From Streptomyces sp. NBC_01717 (GTDB lineage Bacteria > Actinomycetota > Actinomycetes > Streptomycetales > Streptomycetaceae), in NCBI RefSeq assembly GCF_036248255.1, contig NZ_CP109178.1, positions 4,898,001 to 4,962,000 of the forward strand: a stretch of DNA of 64,000 bases. The letters run 5' to 3'. Positions 44,068 to 54,821 of the stretch are shown one piece after another; within the stretch, counting starts at the first letter, position 1; every line of letters begins with the position of its first letter. The notes under the pieces were generated by a model. It made no database searches. It had not been told where the DNA came from and saw nothing but the letters and a program-made list of their open reading frames with translations. The position numbers were made by a program, and so were the translations under genes.

Positions 44068-46185
44068 ATGCGCTGGTGGTCGTCACTGATCACGATCGGC
44101 CGGGACGGGCTACGCATCCAGCGGGCGTTCGCCGCCCCCTCGGCGATCGCACGGGCCGTACTGGCCGTGCTGCTCGCCACGGTCCTCGGCCGGTTGCTGG
44201 ACGACCCGGTCGCCGGGGCCATGGCCAGCGTCGGTGCGTTCATCTGCGGCATCGGTACGCTGCTGACGCCACTGCGGCACCGTGCGGTGAACGCGCTCGG
44301 GATGGCCGCGGCCTTCAGCGCAATGGCGGTGCTGGGGGCCCTGGTGCACGGAACCACCTGGCTGTTCCTGCTGCTGCTCGCGGTAGCGGCGTTCGCCGCC
44401 GGACTGTGGCGGACGCTGGGCGTCGCGCCCGGCATCCGGGGTTGCCTCACGCTCATCGGGCTGATGATCACGGCTGATCTCGCTCCCGACGTGCACGGCG
44501 GCCTGGTGATGGCCGGGTGGATCGCGACCGGGACCGGACTCGTCGTGGTCCTGCAGCTGCTCCCGCCGTACGGTCCGCGGTTCGCCGCCCAGCGGCGCGC
44601 CCTGGCGGCCCTGTACCAGTCGCTCGCCGAGGCCTCGGTCACGGCCGACTCCGCCGGCTCGGTCCGGTCCGATCCGTTCACGGCGGCCCGGCAGGCGCTG
44701 GGCCTGCTGCCGCAGTTCAGCCGACCGCCGGCGGCGGCCGTGTTCGGACTGCTGGGAGAGGCCGAGCGCATCCGCCGCGCGCTGCAGACCCTGCGGCTGA
44801 CGGTACCCGCGTCGGTAGCGGCCGGGAACGAGGAGGCACTGGCCGCCGCCGCGCAGGTGCTGGGCGACATCTCCCGTACGGTGGCCTCCGGCCACGAGCA
44901 CCACATCCCCGACGAGGTCTGGACCCTCCTGGAGTCGTGGGCGGCCGACTCGCCCGTGCGCAGCCCGCGCGACCTGGCCGCGCGGCTGCGGCTGGCGGAG
45001 CAGCTGGCCCGGCGCTCGACCGACGCCCGCCTCGGCGATGTGTTGGAACCCCACACCGAGGTGCCGGGCCTGTACGCGGGTACGCCGTCCGTGGCACGCA
45101 CCGCCCGGCGGATTCGGGCGCAGTTGCGTCCCCAGTCGCCGATCTTCCGCCATGCGGTGCGGCTCGCAGTGGGCGTGGCGGTCGCCGAGGTCGTCGGCCG
45201 GTCGATCGGCGGGTGGGGCGGGCTGGGCATCTCCGCGCACGGGTTCTGGGTTGCCCTGACCACCATGCTGGTGCTCTTTCCCGAGTACGGGCACACCATC
45301 GCCCGCGGCTGGGGACGGGCGGCCGGGGCCGTGCTGGGCGGCTTCCTCGCCTGGGTGCTGTCCCTGCCGCACTGGTCGCCCACCGGCCTTGCGGTCGCGT
45401 TGGTGGTGCTGGCCGCGGCCTCGTTCGTGACCCTGCGGACCGGACAGCTGATGCTCAACCTGTGGCTGACCACTTGGATCGTCTTCCTGATCCACCACGT
45501 CGGCGGGCTGCCCGGGCCCACGGCGTGGGCCCGCGCCGCCGACACCGTGCTCGGCGCCGCGCTCGCCGTACTCATCTTCCTGGTCTGGCCGACCTGGTCC
45601 ACCCGGCGGCTGCCGGGCCTGCTCGCGGAGTGGCTGCGGGTGCAGGACCGGCTGCTCCCCGAGCTGCTGACCGGCTATGCCGACGTCAGAGCGACCGATC
45701 CGGCAGCCATCGACGAGCTGCGAGCGCGATCACGGCAGGTCAGGGAGCACCTGGAGGCCGCGGTGGAGCGGTCGCACGCCGAGCCGGCCGAGCACCGCGG
45801 GCCCTGGTCGAGTGCTCAGCTGGAGCAGATCAGGACCCAGGTGTCCAAGGTCGCCGGATGCGCCACCCTGCTGGGCGGACACCTGCCGCGTACCCCGCAG
45901 GACACCGTGCCGGGGCTGACCGAACTGGCCGATCCGCTGCACGAACACCTTGCCGCCCTGGCCCGCGCCGCCGCCGGAGCCGAGACCGTGGTCCCGGGGG
46001 CACTGCGGTCGGTGTTCGACTCGTTCATCGCCCGCTCGGGCCTGCTGGCCGAGACGTCCGACGGCTCCGGAAGCGCCGCGACCAGCCGCGCCGTCGCCCT
46101 GAGCTCCGCAACCGTCGACGCCGTCGAGGCCCTGACCGCCACCATTGCCTCCCGCCACCGCCCCCATCGCCACGCGACAGCCTGA
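44068..46185 (+). CDS. FUSC family (fusaric acid resistance-like) membrane transporter
   Basis: 705 residues with two blocks of TM helices (about 20-165 and 365-505) separated and followed by helical cytoplasmic domains, the FUSC/aromatic acid exporter layout. It starts with a basic stretch, then I-A-R-A-V-L-A-V-L-L-A-T-V-L-G-R and GAMASVGAFICGIGTLLTPL. The second block has GISAHGFWVALTTMLVLFPE followed by GHTIARGWGRAAGAVLGGFL, the most conserved part of the family. AAGGAGG lies just before the ATG. Likely exports an aromatic acid or other small anion; substrate unknown. It is followed by a convergent GH15 gene. Confidence 0.9.
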   Translation: MRWWSSLITIGRDGLRIQRAFAAPSAIARAVLAVLLATVLGRLLDDPVAGAMASVGAFICGIGTLLTPLRHRAVNALGMAAAFSAMAVLGALVHGTTWLFLLLLAVAAFAAGLWRTLGVAPGIRGCLTLIGLMITADLAPDVHGGLVMAGWIATGTGLVVVLQLLPPYGPRFAAQRRALAALYQSLAEASVTADSAGSVRSDPFTAARQALGLLPQFSRPPAAAVFGLLGEAERIRRALQTLRLTVPASVAAGNEEALAAAAQVLGDISRTVASGHEHHIPDEVWTLLESWAADSPVRSPRDLAARLRLAEQLARRSTDARLGDVLEPHTEVPGLYAGTPSVARTARRIRAQLRPQSPIFRHAVRLAVGVAVAEVVGRSIGGWGGLGISAHGFWVALTTMLVLFPEYGHTIARGWGRAAGAVLGGFLAWVLSLPHWSPTGLAVALVVLAAASFVTLRTGQLMLNLWLTTWIVFLIHHVGGLPGPTAWARAADTVLGAALAVLIFLVWPTWSTRRLPGLLAEWLRVQDRLLPELLTGYADVRATDPAAIDELRARSRQVREHLEAAVERSHAEPAEHRGPWSSAQLEQIRTQVSKVAGCATLLGGHLPRTPQDTVPGLTELADPLHEHLAALARAAAGAETVVPGALRSVFDSFIARSGLLAETSDGSGSAATSRAVALSSATVDAVEALTATIASRHRPHRHATA

Positions 46186-46276
46186 AATTCCGGGGGGTCG
46201 CCGTCCGCACTGACCATGAGAGGCCTGGATCCCTGCCGTGGCCCGACCACCGGACCAGTCGCCGGCTCGCCCGTGC

Positions 46277-48229
46277 TCACCTGCGGATGATGTGGTCCCA
46301 CGGATATGGGGTGGTCAGCGTGACTGGTGGACCTCCGGCCCCTGCTGCCATCGGTTGCGCGTAGAGATCCGGGCCCGATGAGGTGGGAGGGAAGCCTGGC
46401 ATGGCGGCGTCGAGATGCGCATCCAGGCTCAGCGCAGCGGTGACGAGGGCAAGGTGGGTCAATGCCTGCGGGAAGTTGCCGAGTTGCTCGCCGGTCAGCC
46501 CGATTTCCTCGGAGTACAGACCGAGATGATTGGCGTAGGTGAGCATCTTCTCGAAGACGAGTCGCCCTTCACGCAGATGGCCGGCGCGGGCGAGGGCTTC
46601 GACGTACCAGAAAGTACACGCCGAGAAGGTGCCTTCGGAACCGCGTAGCCCGTCCGGAGAGGCAGAGGGGTCGTACCGGTACACGAGGCCGTCGGACACG
46701 AGATCTTTCTTGATCGCGTCCAAGGTCGAGAGCCATCGCGGATCCTGAGGGGGGATGAACCCGACCGCGGGCATCCGCAGAAGCGCGGAGTCCAGGACCT
46801 CGCTGCCCAGGTACTGCGTGAACGCGGCACGCCCCGGACTCCAACCTCGCTGCAGGATCTGCCAGTAGATGGCGTCGCGTTCCTTCGTCCAGCGCTGCAC
46901 CTCGGCGGGGCGGCCGCTTCGGGAGGACATGCGGATGGCTCGGTCCAACGCGATCCAGCTCATGAGCCGCCCATAGGTGAAGTCCTTGTCACCGCCCCGC
47001 GTTTCCCAGATACCGGCTTCGGGACGGTCCCAGTTCTCGCACACCCAGTCCACCGTGTCGATCAGCGCCTGCCAGACGCGGCAGGTTGTCGGCAGACCGC
47101 GCTGGTCGGCGAAATGGAGGCACTCCAATGCCGATCCGTAGATGTCGAGCTGCAACTGGTCAGCGGCACCGTTACCAACCCGCACCGGGGCCGAGGAACG
47201 GTAGCCCTCCCAGTGACCCAGGGTCTGCTCCGCCAGGTCGGAGGAGCCGTCGACGCGGTACATGATCTTCAGAGGGTGCTCGCCCGGACCGGCGGCTTCC
47301 TGAACGCGGTCGCCCAGCCACTCGGTGAACGCCATGGCTTCGTCGGTGAATCCCAGCCCGAGCAGCGCGTGCAGGGACAGGGACGCATCACGCACCCACG
47401 CGTAGCGATAGTCCCAGTTGCGCTCGCCTCCGACCTGTTCCGGCAGGCTGGTGGTCGGAGCCGCGACCATGGCCCCGGACGGGGCATACGTCATCAGTTT
47501 GAGCGTCATGGCGGAGCGGTTGACCACCTCCCGCCACCGTCCCGTGTAGCGCGAACACGCCAGCCAGCTGTGCCAGAAGGCGATGGTGTCCTCCAGAAGG
47601 CGCTCGCATTCCTCCGGCGGAACGACGCGTGGCGGACCGTCAGCGAACGTCTCCAGCACGAGACCGCGGGTCATACCGGCTCGCAGGCCTATAGACATGA
47701 GCACGTTACCTGCGCGGATTCTCCGGTCGTCCAGGCGCTCGTCGTCGAATGTGTCCACCACGTGGATGGTCAGGTCCGTGTCTCGGCCGGCGAAATGCCA
47801 GCCGCCCATGGACGATGTGACCTCATGCGGTTGCCGCGCGTAGTCGAACCGGGGGGCGATCTCGATGTCGAACGAGATCTCGCCGCGTGTGCACCGCAGC
47901 ATGCGGACCAGCCGGTGGTTGCTCGTCGGGTTGCGTGGCGAGGCAGGCGGCATGAAATCCACGACCGATCCGACGCCTTGCTCGGTCATGAATCTGGTGA
48001 GCAGCACACAGGTGTCCGGGTAGTAGAGCTGCTTGGTCGCATACGTCGGCGCCTGGGGAGCGATGGTCCAGTGACCGCCGTTCTCACCGTCGAGCAGTGC
48101 TCCGAAGATACTCGGCGAGTCGAATCGCGGGCTGCAGAACCAGTCGATCGTTCCCTCGGTGGAGACCAGCGCCGCCGTCTGCAGGTCACCGATGAGTCCG
48201 TGGTCTTCGATCAGCGGATGTTCGTTCAT
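46277..48229 (-). CDS. Glycoside hydrolase family 15 protein (glucoamylase/trehalase-like)
   Basis: 650 residues, cytoplasmic. N-terminal beta domain (about 1-230): MNEHPLIEDHGLIGDLQTAA, TEGTIDWFCSPRFDSPSIFG. The catalytic (alpha/alpha)6 barrel follows: NWDYRYAWVRDASLSLHALL, GFTDEAMAFTEWLGDRVQ, and the Glu-bearing SEGTFSACTFWYVEALARAG and L-G-L-Y-S-E-E-I-G, consistent with the general acid/base pair. Actinobacterial members include GH15 trehalases. The start at 48229 is used because GGAAGAGA precedes it; a Met 5 codons upstream is possible. It borders an integrase remnant and a tRNA gene, so it may sit in an integrated region. Confidence 0.9.
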   Translation of the reverse strand: MNEHPLIEDHGLIGDLQTAALVSTEGTIDWFCSPRFDSPSIFGALLDGENGGHWTIAPQAPTYATKQLYYPDTCVLLTRFMTEQGVGSVVDFMPPASPRNPTSNHRLVRMLRCTRGEISFDIEIAPRFDYARQPHEVTSSMGGWHFAGRDTDLTIHVVDTFDDERLDDRRIRAGNVLMSIGLRAGMTRGLVLETFADGPPRVVPPEECERLLEDTIAFWHSWLACSRYTGRWREVVNRSAMTLKLMTYAPSGAMVAAPTTSLPEQVGGERNWDYRYAWVRDASLSLHALLGLGFTDEAMAFTEWLGDRVQEAAGPGEHPLKIMYRVDGSSDLAEQTLGHWEGYRSSAPVRVGNGAADQLQLDIYGSALECLHFADQRGLPTTCRVWQALIDTVDWVCENWDRPEAGIWETRGGDKDFTYGRLMSWIALDRAIRMSSRSGRPAEVQRWTKERDAIYWQILQRGWSPGRAAFTQYLGSEVLDSALLRMPAVGFIPPQDPRWLSTLDAIKKDLVSDGLVYRYDPSASPDGLRGSEGTFSACTFWYVEALARAGHLREGRLVFEKMLTYANHLGLYSEEIGLTGEQLGNFPQALTHLALVTAALSLDAHLDAAMPGFPPTSSGPDLYAQPMAAGAGGPPVTLTTPYPWDHIIRR

Positions 48230-48459
48230 GGGGTCTCTTCCCATTTGCCTGGCGTCAGCGGTGACGTCGCTGCTCCCGGCCATGCCGCTTGCGGACACGC
48301 CATGTGCCCCACCTCCAGACTGCCCGGCGTTCCCAGGGTTCGCATTACTCCTGGAAGCGGACCGACTCGTCCGGCACATACGCCGACGGTGTCCTCCGGT
48401 GGGAGAGGCCGGCTTCGTCCGGATAGCCGGATCACCCGGCCACCGCAGCAACGGTTCTG

Positions 48460-48690
48460 CCCATCCTCGGTTCCCCGAGCAGGTCGTGATGCAGATCATG
48501 GGGTGGTCGTCCACGGCGATGGCGGCCCGCCGTCAGCACGTGACGGGCGGCATCCTCGCCGATGTCGCGCAGCGGGTCGGCGGCCTCGTCCGGGAGGTGG
48601 CTCAGGACGCCGAGGAGAGTGGGCCGGAGGGCTCCGAAAAATCTCGTGAGACTGCGGACGAGACCACGAACGTCGAAGGGCCCCACCGCA
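48460..48690 (+). pseudogene. Remnant of a tyrosine-recombinase (phage/AICE integrase) C-terminus
   Basis: In the plus frame containing 48489, the translation reads V-V-M-Q-I-M-G-W-S-S-T-A-M-A-A-R-R-Q-H-V-T, then G-G-I-L-A-D-V-A-Q-R-V-G-G-L-V. This matches the end of phage-type integrases (I-M-G-W-S-S-x-A-M-x-x-R-Y-x-H-V-T ... D-V-A-x-R-x-G-G-L). The catalytic Tyr is replaced by Arg, and nothing upstream in the frame looks like the rest of the enzyme. The remnant runs toward tRNA-Ser(GGA), the usual placement for an element integrated at a tRNA 3' end. Limits are approximate. Confidence 0.65.
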
Positions 48691-48707
48691 AGCGGTGGAG
48701 CCCTTCA
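48676..48707 (-). terminator. Terminator after tRNA-Ser(GGA)
   Basis: GAAGGGCCCCACCGC (48676-48690) and GCGGTGGAGCCCTTC (48693-48707) form a 15-bp stem with one mismatch and a 2-nt loop, on the minus strand after the tRNA. It overlaps the end of the integrase remnant. Confidence 0.75.
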
Positions 48708-48732
48708 ACGTATTGCCCGGTGAGAGCAATGG

Positions 48733-48817
48733 CGGAGGATACGAGATTCGAACTCGTGAGGGGTTGCCCCCAACACGCTTTCCAAGCGTGCGCCCTAGGC
48801 CACTAGGCGAATCCTCC
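48733..48817 (-). tRNA. tRNA-Ser(GGA)
   Basis: On the minus strand the acceptor GGAGGAT pairs with ATCCTCC. The anticodon stem CACGC/GCGTG holds the loop TTGGAAA, giving GGA. Long variable arm present. Discriminator G, no encoded CCA. An integrase remnant lies beyond its 3' end. Confidence 0.95.
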
Positions 48818-48916
48818 GCGGCAAACAATACAAGACGTTGAGGAGTGCTCGCGAACACGTTCCCCACGGCGGGGGTCGGGACGGCGGCCGGTGGACTTGA
48901 TCGGGGTGGGATCGGC

Positions 48917-48922
48917 TAAGGT
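48917..48922 (+). promoter_or_regulatory. -10 box of the SRP RNA promoter
   Basis: TAAGGT (TANNNT) ends 8 nt before the RNA's first paired base at 48931. A -35 is less clear: GACTTG or TTGATC near 48894-48902. Confidence 0.45.
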
Positions 48923-48930
48923 AGGCATCA

Positions 48931-49016
48931 GCCCCTCACGTGGCGCTATCTGACTGAACTCCCCCAGGGCCGGAAGGCAGCAAGGGTAGGTTGGCTCTGG
49001 CGGGTGCGTGGGGGGC
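48931..49016 (+). ncRNA. ffs: Signal recognition particle RNA (4.5S-type, bacterial small SRP RNA)
   Basis: About 86 nt with the invariant SRP loop GGCCGGAAGGCAGCAAGGGT (GGAA tetraloop and the AGCA internal loop) at 48969-48988. Outer arms GCCCCTCACG and CGTGGGGGGC close the hairpin. It binds Ffh and targets membrane and exported proteins such as the several secreted products in this window. Typical actinobacterial position just before dnaX. Confidence 0.9.
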
Positions 49017-49137
49017 CCTTGCGTTCTCGGGGCCTGCGGAGTTTCCCGGCGTCTTCCGGTGGTGCGGGGCCGCCCGGGCCCCGGTGCTGTGCCCGGGCCG
49101 GGGCCGGTTGTCGGTCCGCCCCGATAACCTCGTAGGT

Positions 49138-51315
49138 GTGTCGTCCCTTGCGCTGTACCGCCGCTATCGCCCCGAGTCGTTCGCCGAGGTCATTGGGCAG
49201 GAGCATGTCACTGACCCGCTGCAGCAGGCCCTGCGGAACAACCGGGTCAATCACGCGTACCTGTTCAGTGGGCCGCGCGGCTGCGGGAAGACGACCAGTG
49301 CGCGCATCCTCGCCCGCTGTCTGAACTGTGAGCAGGGGCCGACGCCGACGCCGTGCGGGGAGTGCCAGTCCTGCCGCGACCTCGCGCGCAACGGGCCGGG
49401 GTCGATCGATGTCATCGAGATCGACGCCGCATCGCACGGTGGCGTGGACGACGCCCGTGATCTGCGGGAGAAGGCGTTCTTCGGGCCCGCGTCCAGTCGT
49501 TACAAGATCTACATCATCGACGAGGCGCACATGGTCACATCGGCGGGGTTCAACGCCCTGCTGAAGGTGGTCGAGGAGCCGCCGGAGCACCTCAAGTTCA
49601 TCTTCGCGACCACCGAACCCGAGAAGGTCATCGGCACGATCCGGTCGCGTACGCACCACTACCCGTTCCGCCTCGTGCCGCCGGGGACGCTGCGCGAATA
49701 TCTCGCCGAGGTCTGCGGCAGGGAGAACAGCTACGTCGAGGACGGCGTCCTCCCGCTGGTCGTGCGGGCCGGTGCCGGATCCGTGCGTGACTCGATGTCC
49801 GTGATGGACCAGCTGCTGGCGGGCGCGGGCGACGACGGTGTGACATATGCCATGGCGACCTCGCTGCTCGGTTATACGGACCTGTCGCTGCTCGACTCCA
49901 TCGTGGACGCGTTCGCCGCGGGCGACGGGGCCGCGGCGTTCGAGGTCGTGGACCGGGTGATCGAGGGCGGAAACGACCCGCGGCGCTTCGTCGCCGACCT
50001 GCTGGAGCGGCTGCGCGACCTGGTGATCCTGGCCGCTGTGCCGGACGCCGGGGAGAAGGGCCTCATCGACGCACCCGCCGATGTGGTCGAGCGGATGCAG
50101 GCCCAGGCGTCCGTCTTCGGCGCCGCCGAGCTGAGCCGCGCCGCCGACCTGGTCAACCAGGGGCTCACGGAGATGCGCGGGGCGACCTCGCCCCGTCTCC
50201 AGGTCGAGCTGATCTGCGCTCGGGTGCTGCTCCCCGCGGCCTTCGACGACGAGCGTTCGCTGCAGGCCCGGCTGGACCGACTGGAGCGCGGCGCGTCCTT
50301 TGCGGCCGCCGGGGCCGGGCCCGCCATGGGATACGTACCGGGGCCTCAGGCGCAGGCGCATGCACCGGTAGCCGTGGTTCCGCCGGGTGACGGGGTCGCC
50401 GCGGCGCGGGCAGCCGCGCGGGGGGACGCCCCCGAGGCCGCGCCCCCCGCCGCGCCCGTACAACCCGCCGAGTACGCGGCGCCGGCAGCGTCCGCTGCTC
50501 CTGCTCCTGTTCCTGCTCCTGCTCCTGCCCCCGCCGCTCCGCAGCCGCCCTCCGAGGCTCCCGCGGGTGGGCAGCGTCCCGGGGCCTGGCCCGCCGCGGC
50601 CGCGCCGGAGTCCGGGCGCCGCCCCGGTGGCTGGCCGACCGCCTCCGCCCCGGGTCAGGCACCGGCCCCCGTCGCCCCTGCCCCGGCCCCCGCAGCCCCG
50701 GCCGCCGCCTCCGGTGCTCCCCAGCCGAGCCCGGGCATGATGCAGGGTGCCGCGCAGGTGCGGAACATGTGGCCGGACATCCTCGAGGCCGTCAAGAACC
50801 GGCGCCGGTTCACCTGGATCCTGCTCAGCCAGAACGCGCAGGTCACCGGGTTCGACGGCGCTACCCTGCAGATCGGCTTCCTGAACGCCGGTGCCCGCGA
50901 CAACTTCGCGAGCAGCGGCAGCGAGGACGTGCTCAAGCAGGCGCTCGCCGAGCAGTTCAACATGCAGTGGAAGATCGAGGCGATCGTCGACCTGTCGGGT
51001 GGCGCGGGACAGCCCCCGCAGACCGGTGGTGGCCGGCCGTCCGCCCCGCCCGCACCGCAGCGCCCGGCCGCGCCCGCCCCGCAGCAGTACGAGTCCCGGC
51101 CCGCGCCGGCCCAGCACCAGCAGCCGGGCGCCGCCCCCGCCGCGGCCCCCGCCCCGCAGCCGCAGGCCGCTCCCGAGCCGCCGCGTCCGGTCGCCCCGGA
51201 GGACGACACTCCGGAGGCGGACGACCCGGATCTGGTCGACTCGGCGCTCTCCGGTCATGACCTGATCGTCCGGGAGCTGGGGGCCACCGTCGTCGAGGAG
51301 TTCACCAACGAGTAG
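49138..51315 (+). CDS. dnaX: DNA polymerase III subunit gamma/tau
   Basis: 725 residues, GTG start (SSLALYRRYRPESFAEVIGQ). This is the clamp-loader ATPase. Walker A is S-G-P-R-G-C-G-K-T-T (about 44-53). The zinc knuckle is CLNCEQGPTPTPCGECQSC. Walker B region IYIIDEAHMV, sensor 1 FIFATTEPEKV. Domain III ends near residue 370. A long Ala/Pro linker (about 395-535, with A-P-A-P-V-P-A-P repeats) separates it from a tau-like domain (about 540-625, NMWPDILEAVKNRRRFTWIL), and a second Ala/Pro/Gln-rich tail ends in an acidic stretch. The gene follows the SRP RNA by about 120 nt. Confidence 0.96.
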   Translation: MSSLALYRRYRPESFAEVIGQEHVTDPLQQALRNNRVNHAYLFSGPRGCGKTTSARILARCLNCEQGPTPTPCGECQSCRDLARNGPGSIDVIEIDAASHGGVDDARDLREKAFFGPASSRYKIYIIDEAHMVTSAGFNALLKVVEEPPEHLKFIFATTEPEKVIGTIRSRTHHYPFRLVPPGTLREYLAEVCGRENSYVEDGVLPLVVRAGAGSVRDSMSVMDQLLAGAGDDGVTYAMATSLLGYTDLSLLDSIVDAFAAGDGAAAFEVVDRVIEGGNDPRRFVADLLERLRDLVILAAVPDAGEKGLIDAPADVVERMQAQASVFGAAELSRAADLVNQGLTEMRGATSPRLQVELICARVLLPAAFDDERSLQARLDRLERGASFAAAGAGPAMGYVPGPQAQAHAPVAVVPPGDGVAAARAAARGDAPEAAPPAAPVQPAEYAAPAASAAPAPVPAPAPAPAAPQPPSEAPAGGQRPGAWPAAAAPESGRRPGGWPTASAPGQAPAPVAPAPAPAAPAAASGAPQPSPGMMQGAAQVRNMWPDILEAVKNRRRFTWILLSQNAQVTGFDGATLQIGFLNAGARDNFASSGSEDVLKQALAEQFNMQWKIEAIVDLSGGAGQPPQTGGGRPSAPPAPQRPAAPAPQQYESRPAPAQHQQPGAAPAAAPAPQPQAAPEPPRPVAPEDDTPEADDPDLVDSALSGHDLIVRELGATVVEEFTNE

Positions 51316-51408
51316 CGCGGGCCGGGCGGGGCCGCGGTACGCCTCACGGGATGTCCACGGAGCGGCATCCGTCAAGGCCGCCGCGCCCCGGCGGTTAGGC
51401 TGCACCCC

Positions 51409-52659
<1,251 letters not shown>

Positions 52660-52965
52660 CCGGCCGGCCCTGTGCATCGCGCCCCCTCAGGCCCGAGGCC
52701 CGAGGGGGTGCGGCATGTCCCCGGACGTCCCGGCCGGCTGCCCGAGCGCCTTTGCCCTATGGACACCGGTCCGTCAGCACCTTTGCCCAAAGCCATTCCA
52801 TCGAGTGACGGCTGAGCCATCCGGATGACGGCCGCCGAGGCCCCAACTAGGGTGCGGCGCAAGCGTTCCGGCACTTGGCCCACCGGCATTGCGATGTCAG
52901 TGACGGGTGCCACAGTGGGGGAGTGAGCACTACCGCCGCGGGGGCAGAGGGGGTGACGTCCGGCT

Positions 52966-54729
52966 GTGTCCGGTACCGGTACTGGTGAGGAGCTGGGTGC
53001 GCAGGCTGCGCGCGCCAGAGCTCTCGCCCTGCTGCGCATCCGCAGCAGGGCGACAGCCGTGGCCCTGCTGCCGGCGGCGGTCGCCGTCGTGCTGCTCGTC
53101 GCAGCCGCGCAGGGCCGCATCGGCGGCGGCGGTTGGGACGCCGTGCGCTGGGCCGTGACGGCCTGCGCGGCGGTCGTGCTGCTGGGCGCCGCAGCGGTCT
53201 CGGTCGCGATCGCACGAGCGAGGCCGGCGGTCAGTCCGACCGTCCCGCTCACCGAGCAAGCCGCCCCCGATCTCTATCGGCTGGTCCGGGACCTCGCCGA
53301 CCGGCTCGACGTACCCGCGCCGTCGGCCATAGCCCTGACGCCCGACTGCGACAGCTGGCTGGAGGACCGCACACACCGCTCCGCGCAGCCCGCGGAGAGC
53401 CCGGCGACCCGGCCCGCCGCTCCCGGTGGCCGCCGTCATCGGGCGCCGGTGGCGCCCGTGCTGGTCATCGGGTCGCCGTTCCTGTGGTGGATGCGGGTCG
53501 CTGAGCTACGGGCGGTGCTCGCCCCGGTCGTCGCGGGTACGGGCCCCGCCGCCCACCCCGATATAGCCGCCGCCCGCCGTTTCGTACGAGGGCTGGACGG
53601 CGCGGTCGCCGACGCGGCCGCCCCCGCCCTCGGACGGTTCTCGGGGCTGCGCAGGCTGCCGCGCGGCCTCGTCGGCTGGATCGCCCGGCTGCTCCTGCGC
53701 AGCTGTCGCGGCCATGCCGCCGCGATGGAGCGGGGTGTCGCCGCCGCCGCGTCCGAGCGTGCACAGGCTGTGGATTACGGGCTGCGGATCGCGGCCCAGG
53801 AGCAGGTCGGCCTTGCCTACGCGGGCTGGGACCGGCTGCTCACCCGGGTCGCGCTGCCGGCCTGGCGGATGGGCCGCTGGCCGTCACGACTCGACGCGGG
53901 CGTCGTCTCCGCCCTCACCGAGCTGTCCCGGCGTGATCGCCTCGCCGAGGGCTTCACCTCCCGACTCGGTGAGCGCCCCGCCTGCGACCTCCTCGAGGAG
54001 CCGGGCGCCGCCGACGAGGCGGCCTCGCTGCTCGCCGCCCGCCTCTTCCACGGCGGCCCCGCAGAGACCGGTCCCGACTGGTCCCCGGTCGACTGGCAGC
54101 AGTATCCGGAAGAGGTCGTCGACCGGAAGTGGCGTACCGAAGCGGCCCGGCTGCTCCGCGTCCTCGACGCGATGGGCGTACGTCCCGCCCCGGCCGGAGG
54201 ACCCGACGAGGCGGTCGGGGGAGCCGGGGCTGTCCGGGCTTTCGGGGCACACGGCGCCGATGCCGTCGGTGTCGCCGTGCCCACACTGGCCCGGGTCGTC
54301 GAGCAGCTCGCCGGCCCGGACGGGCGGGGCGAGGAGCTCGCGGCCGGGATCAGCGCGGCGGTGGCCCGCGAGGAGGCGGCAGCCCCGCAGCAGCCCCCGG
54401 CAGGCCCGCCCGCCGTTTCCGACGGGGACGCCCTGGACTTCTGGGGCCCCGACCCCCTGCCGCTCTTTCCGCTCCAGCCGCCCCGTACCGGCACGGAGCT
54501 GCTCGCAGATCATGTCGCGGCGATGGTCTGCTGTGCCGCCGTGGACACGGCAGGCGCGGCGCCCGGCCTCGACTGGCTCGACGGGCCGGCCCTGCTGGTC
54601 GACGGCGAGCGCCGGGCGGATCTGGGTAGTCCCGTGCTCAGCCTGGTCGAGGACGGGGACGCCGGACCGCTGCGTTGCTGGCTCGCCTCGGTCGGTGTCC
54701 GCACGGACAAGCCCGTCCGTCTCGTGTGA
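52966..54729 (+). CDS. Membrane protein with degenerate M48-type peptidase region
   Basis: 587 residues, GTG start. Two TM helices near the N-terminus (about 29-48 and 60-82). The next part resembles M48/HtpX peptidases: PDLYRLVRDLADRLDVPAPS, then V-L-V-I-G-S-P-F-L-W and E-L-R-A-V-L-A-P-V-V-A-G-T-G-P-A-A-H-P-D. In active M48 enzymes E-L-R-A-V-L-A is followed by H-E-x-x-H; here that place reads P-V-V-A-G, so the zinc site is missing and the protein is unlikely to be a protease. The rest is long and Ala/Arg-rich with no family recognised. It lies between purD and a DMFase-like gene. Confidence 0.75.
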   Translation: MSGTGTGEELGAQAARARALALLRIRSRATAVALLPAAVAVVLLVAAAQGRIGGGGWDAVRWAVTACAAVVLLGAAAVSVAIARARPAVSPTVPLTEQAAPDLYRLVRDLADRLDVPAPSAIALTPDCDSWLEDRTHRSAQPAESPATRPAAPGGRRHRAPVAPVLVIGSPFLWWMRVAELRAVLAPVVAGTGPAAHPDIAAARRFVRGLDGAVADAAAPALGRFSGLRRLPRGLVGWIARLLLRSCRGHAAAMERGVAAAASERAQAVDYGLRIAAQEQVGLAYAGWDRLLTRVALPAWRMGRWPSRLDAGVVSALTELSRRDRLAEGFTSRLGERPACDLLEEPGAADEAASLLAARLFHGGPAETGPDWSPVDWQQYPEEVVDRKWRTEAARLLRVLDAMGVRPAPAGGPDEAVGGAGAVRAFGAHGADAVGVAVPTLARVVEQLAGPDGRGEELAAGISAAVAREEAAAPQQPPAGPPAVSDGDALDFWGPDPLPLFPLQPPRTGTELLADHVAAMVCCAAVDTAGAAPGLDWLDGPALLVDGERRADLGSPVLSLVEDGDAGPLRCWLASVGVRTDKPVRLV

Positions 54730-54821
54730 CCCAGGGCCCACCCCGTCCCCGCCCGGCAATCCGGAGGGGCGCGTTCCATTCACGTCAATTCACGACGAAC
54801 GGTGACGGAGTGCATGCGTTA

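Noticed and set aside
48432..48686. Minus-strand frame opposite the integrase remnant
   Set aside because: It is antisense to the recombinase-like segment and has no recognisable domain.
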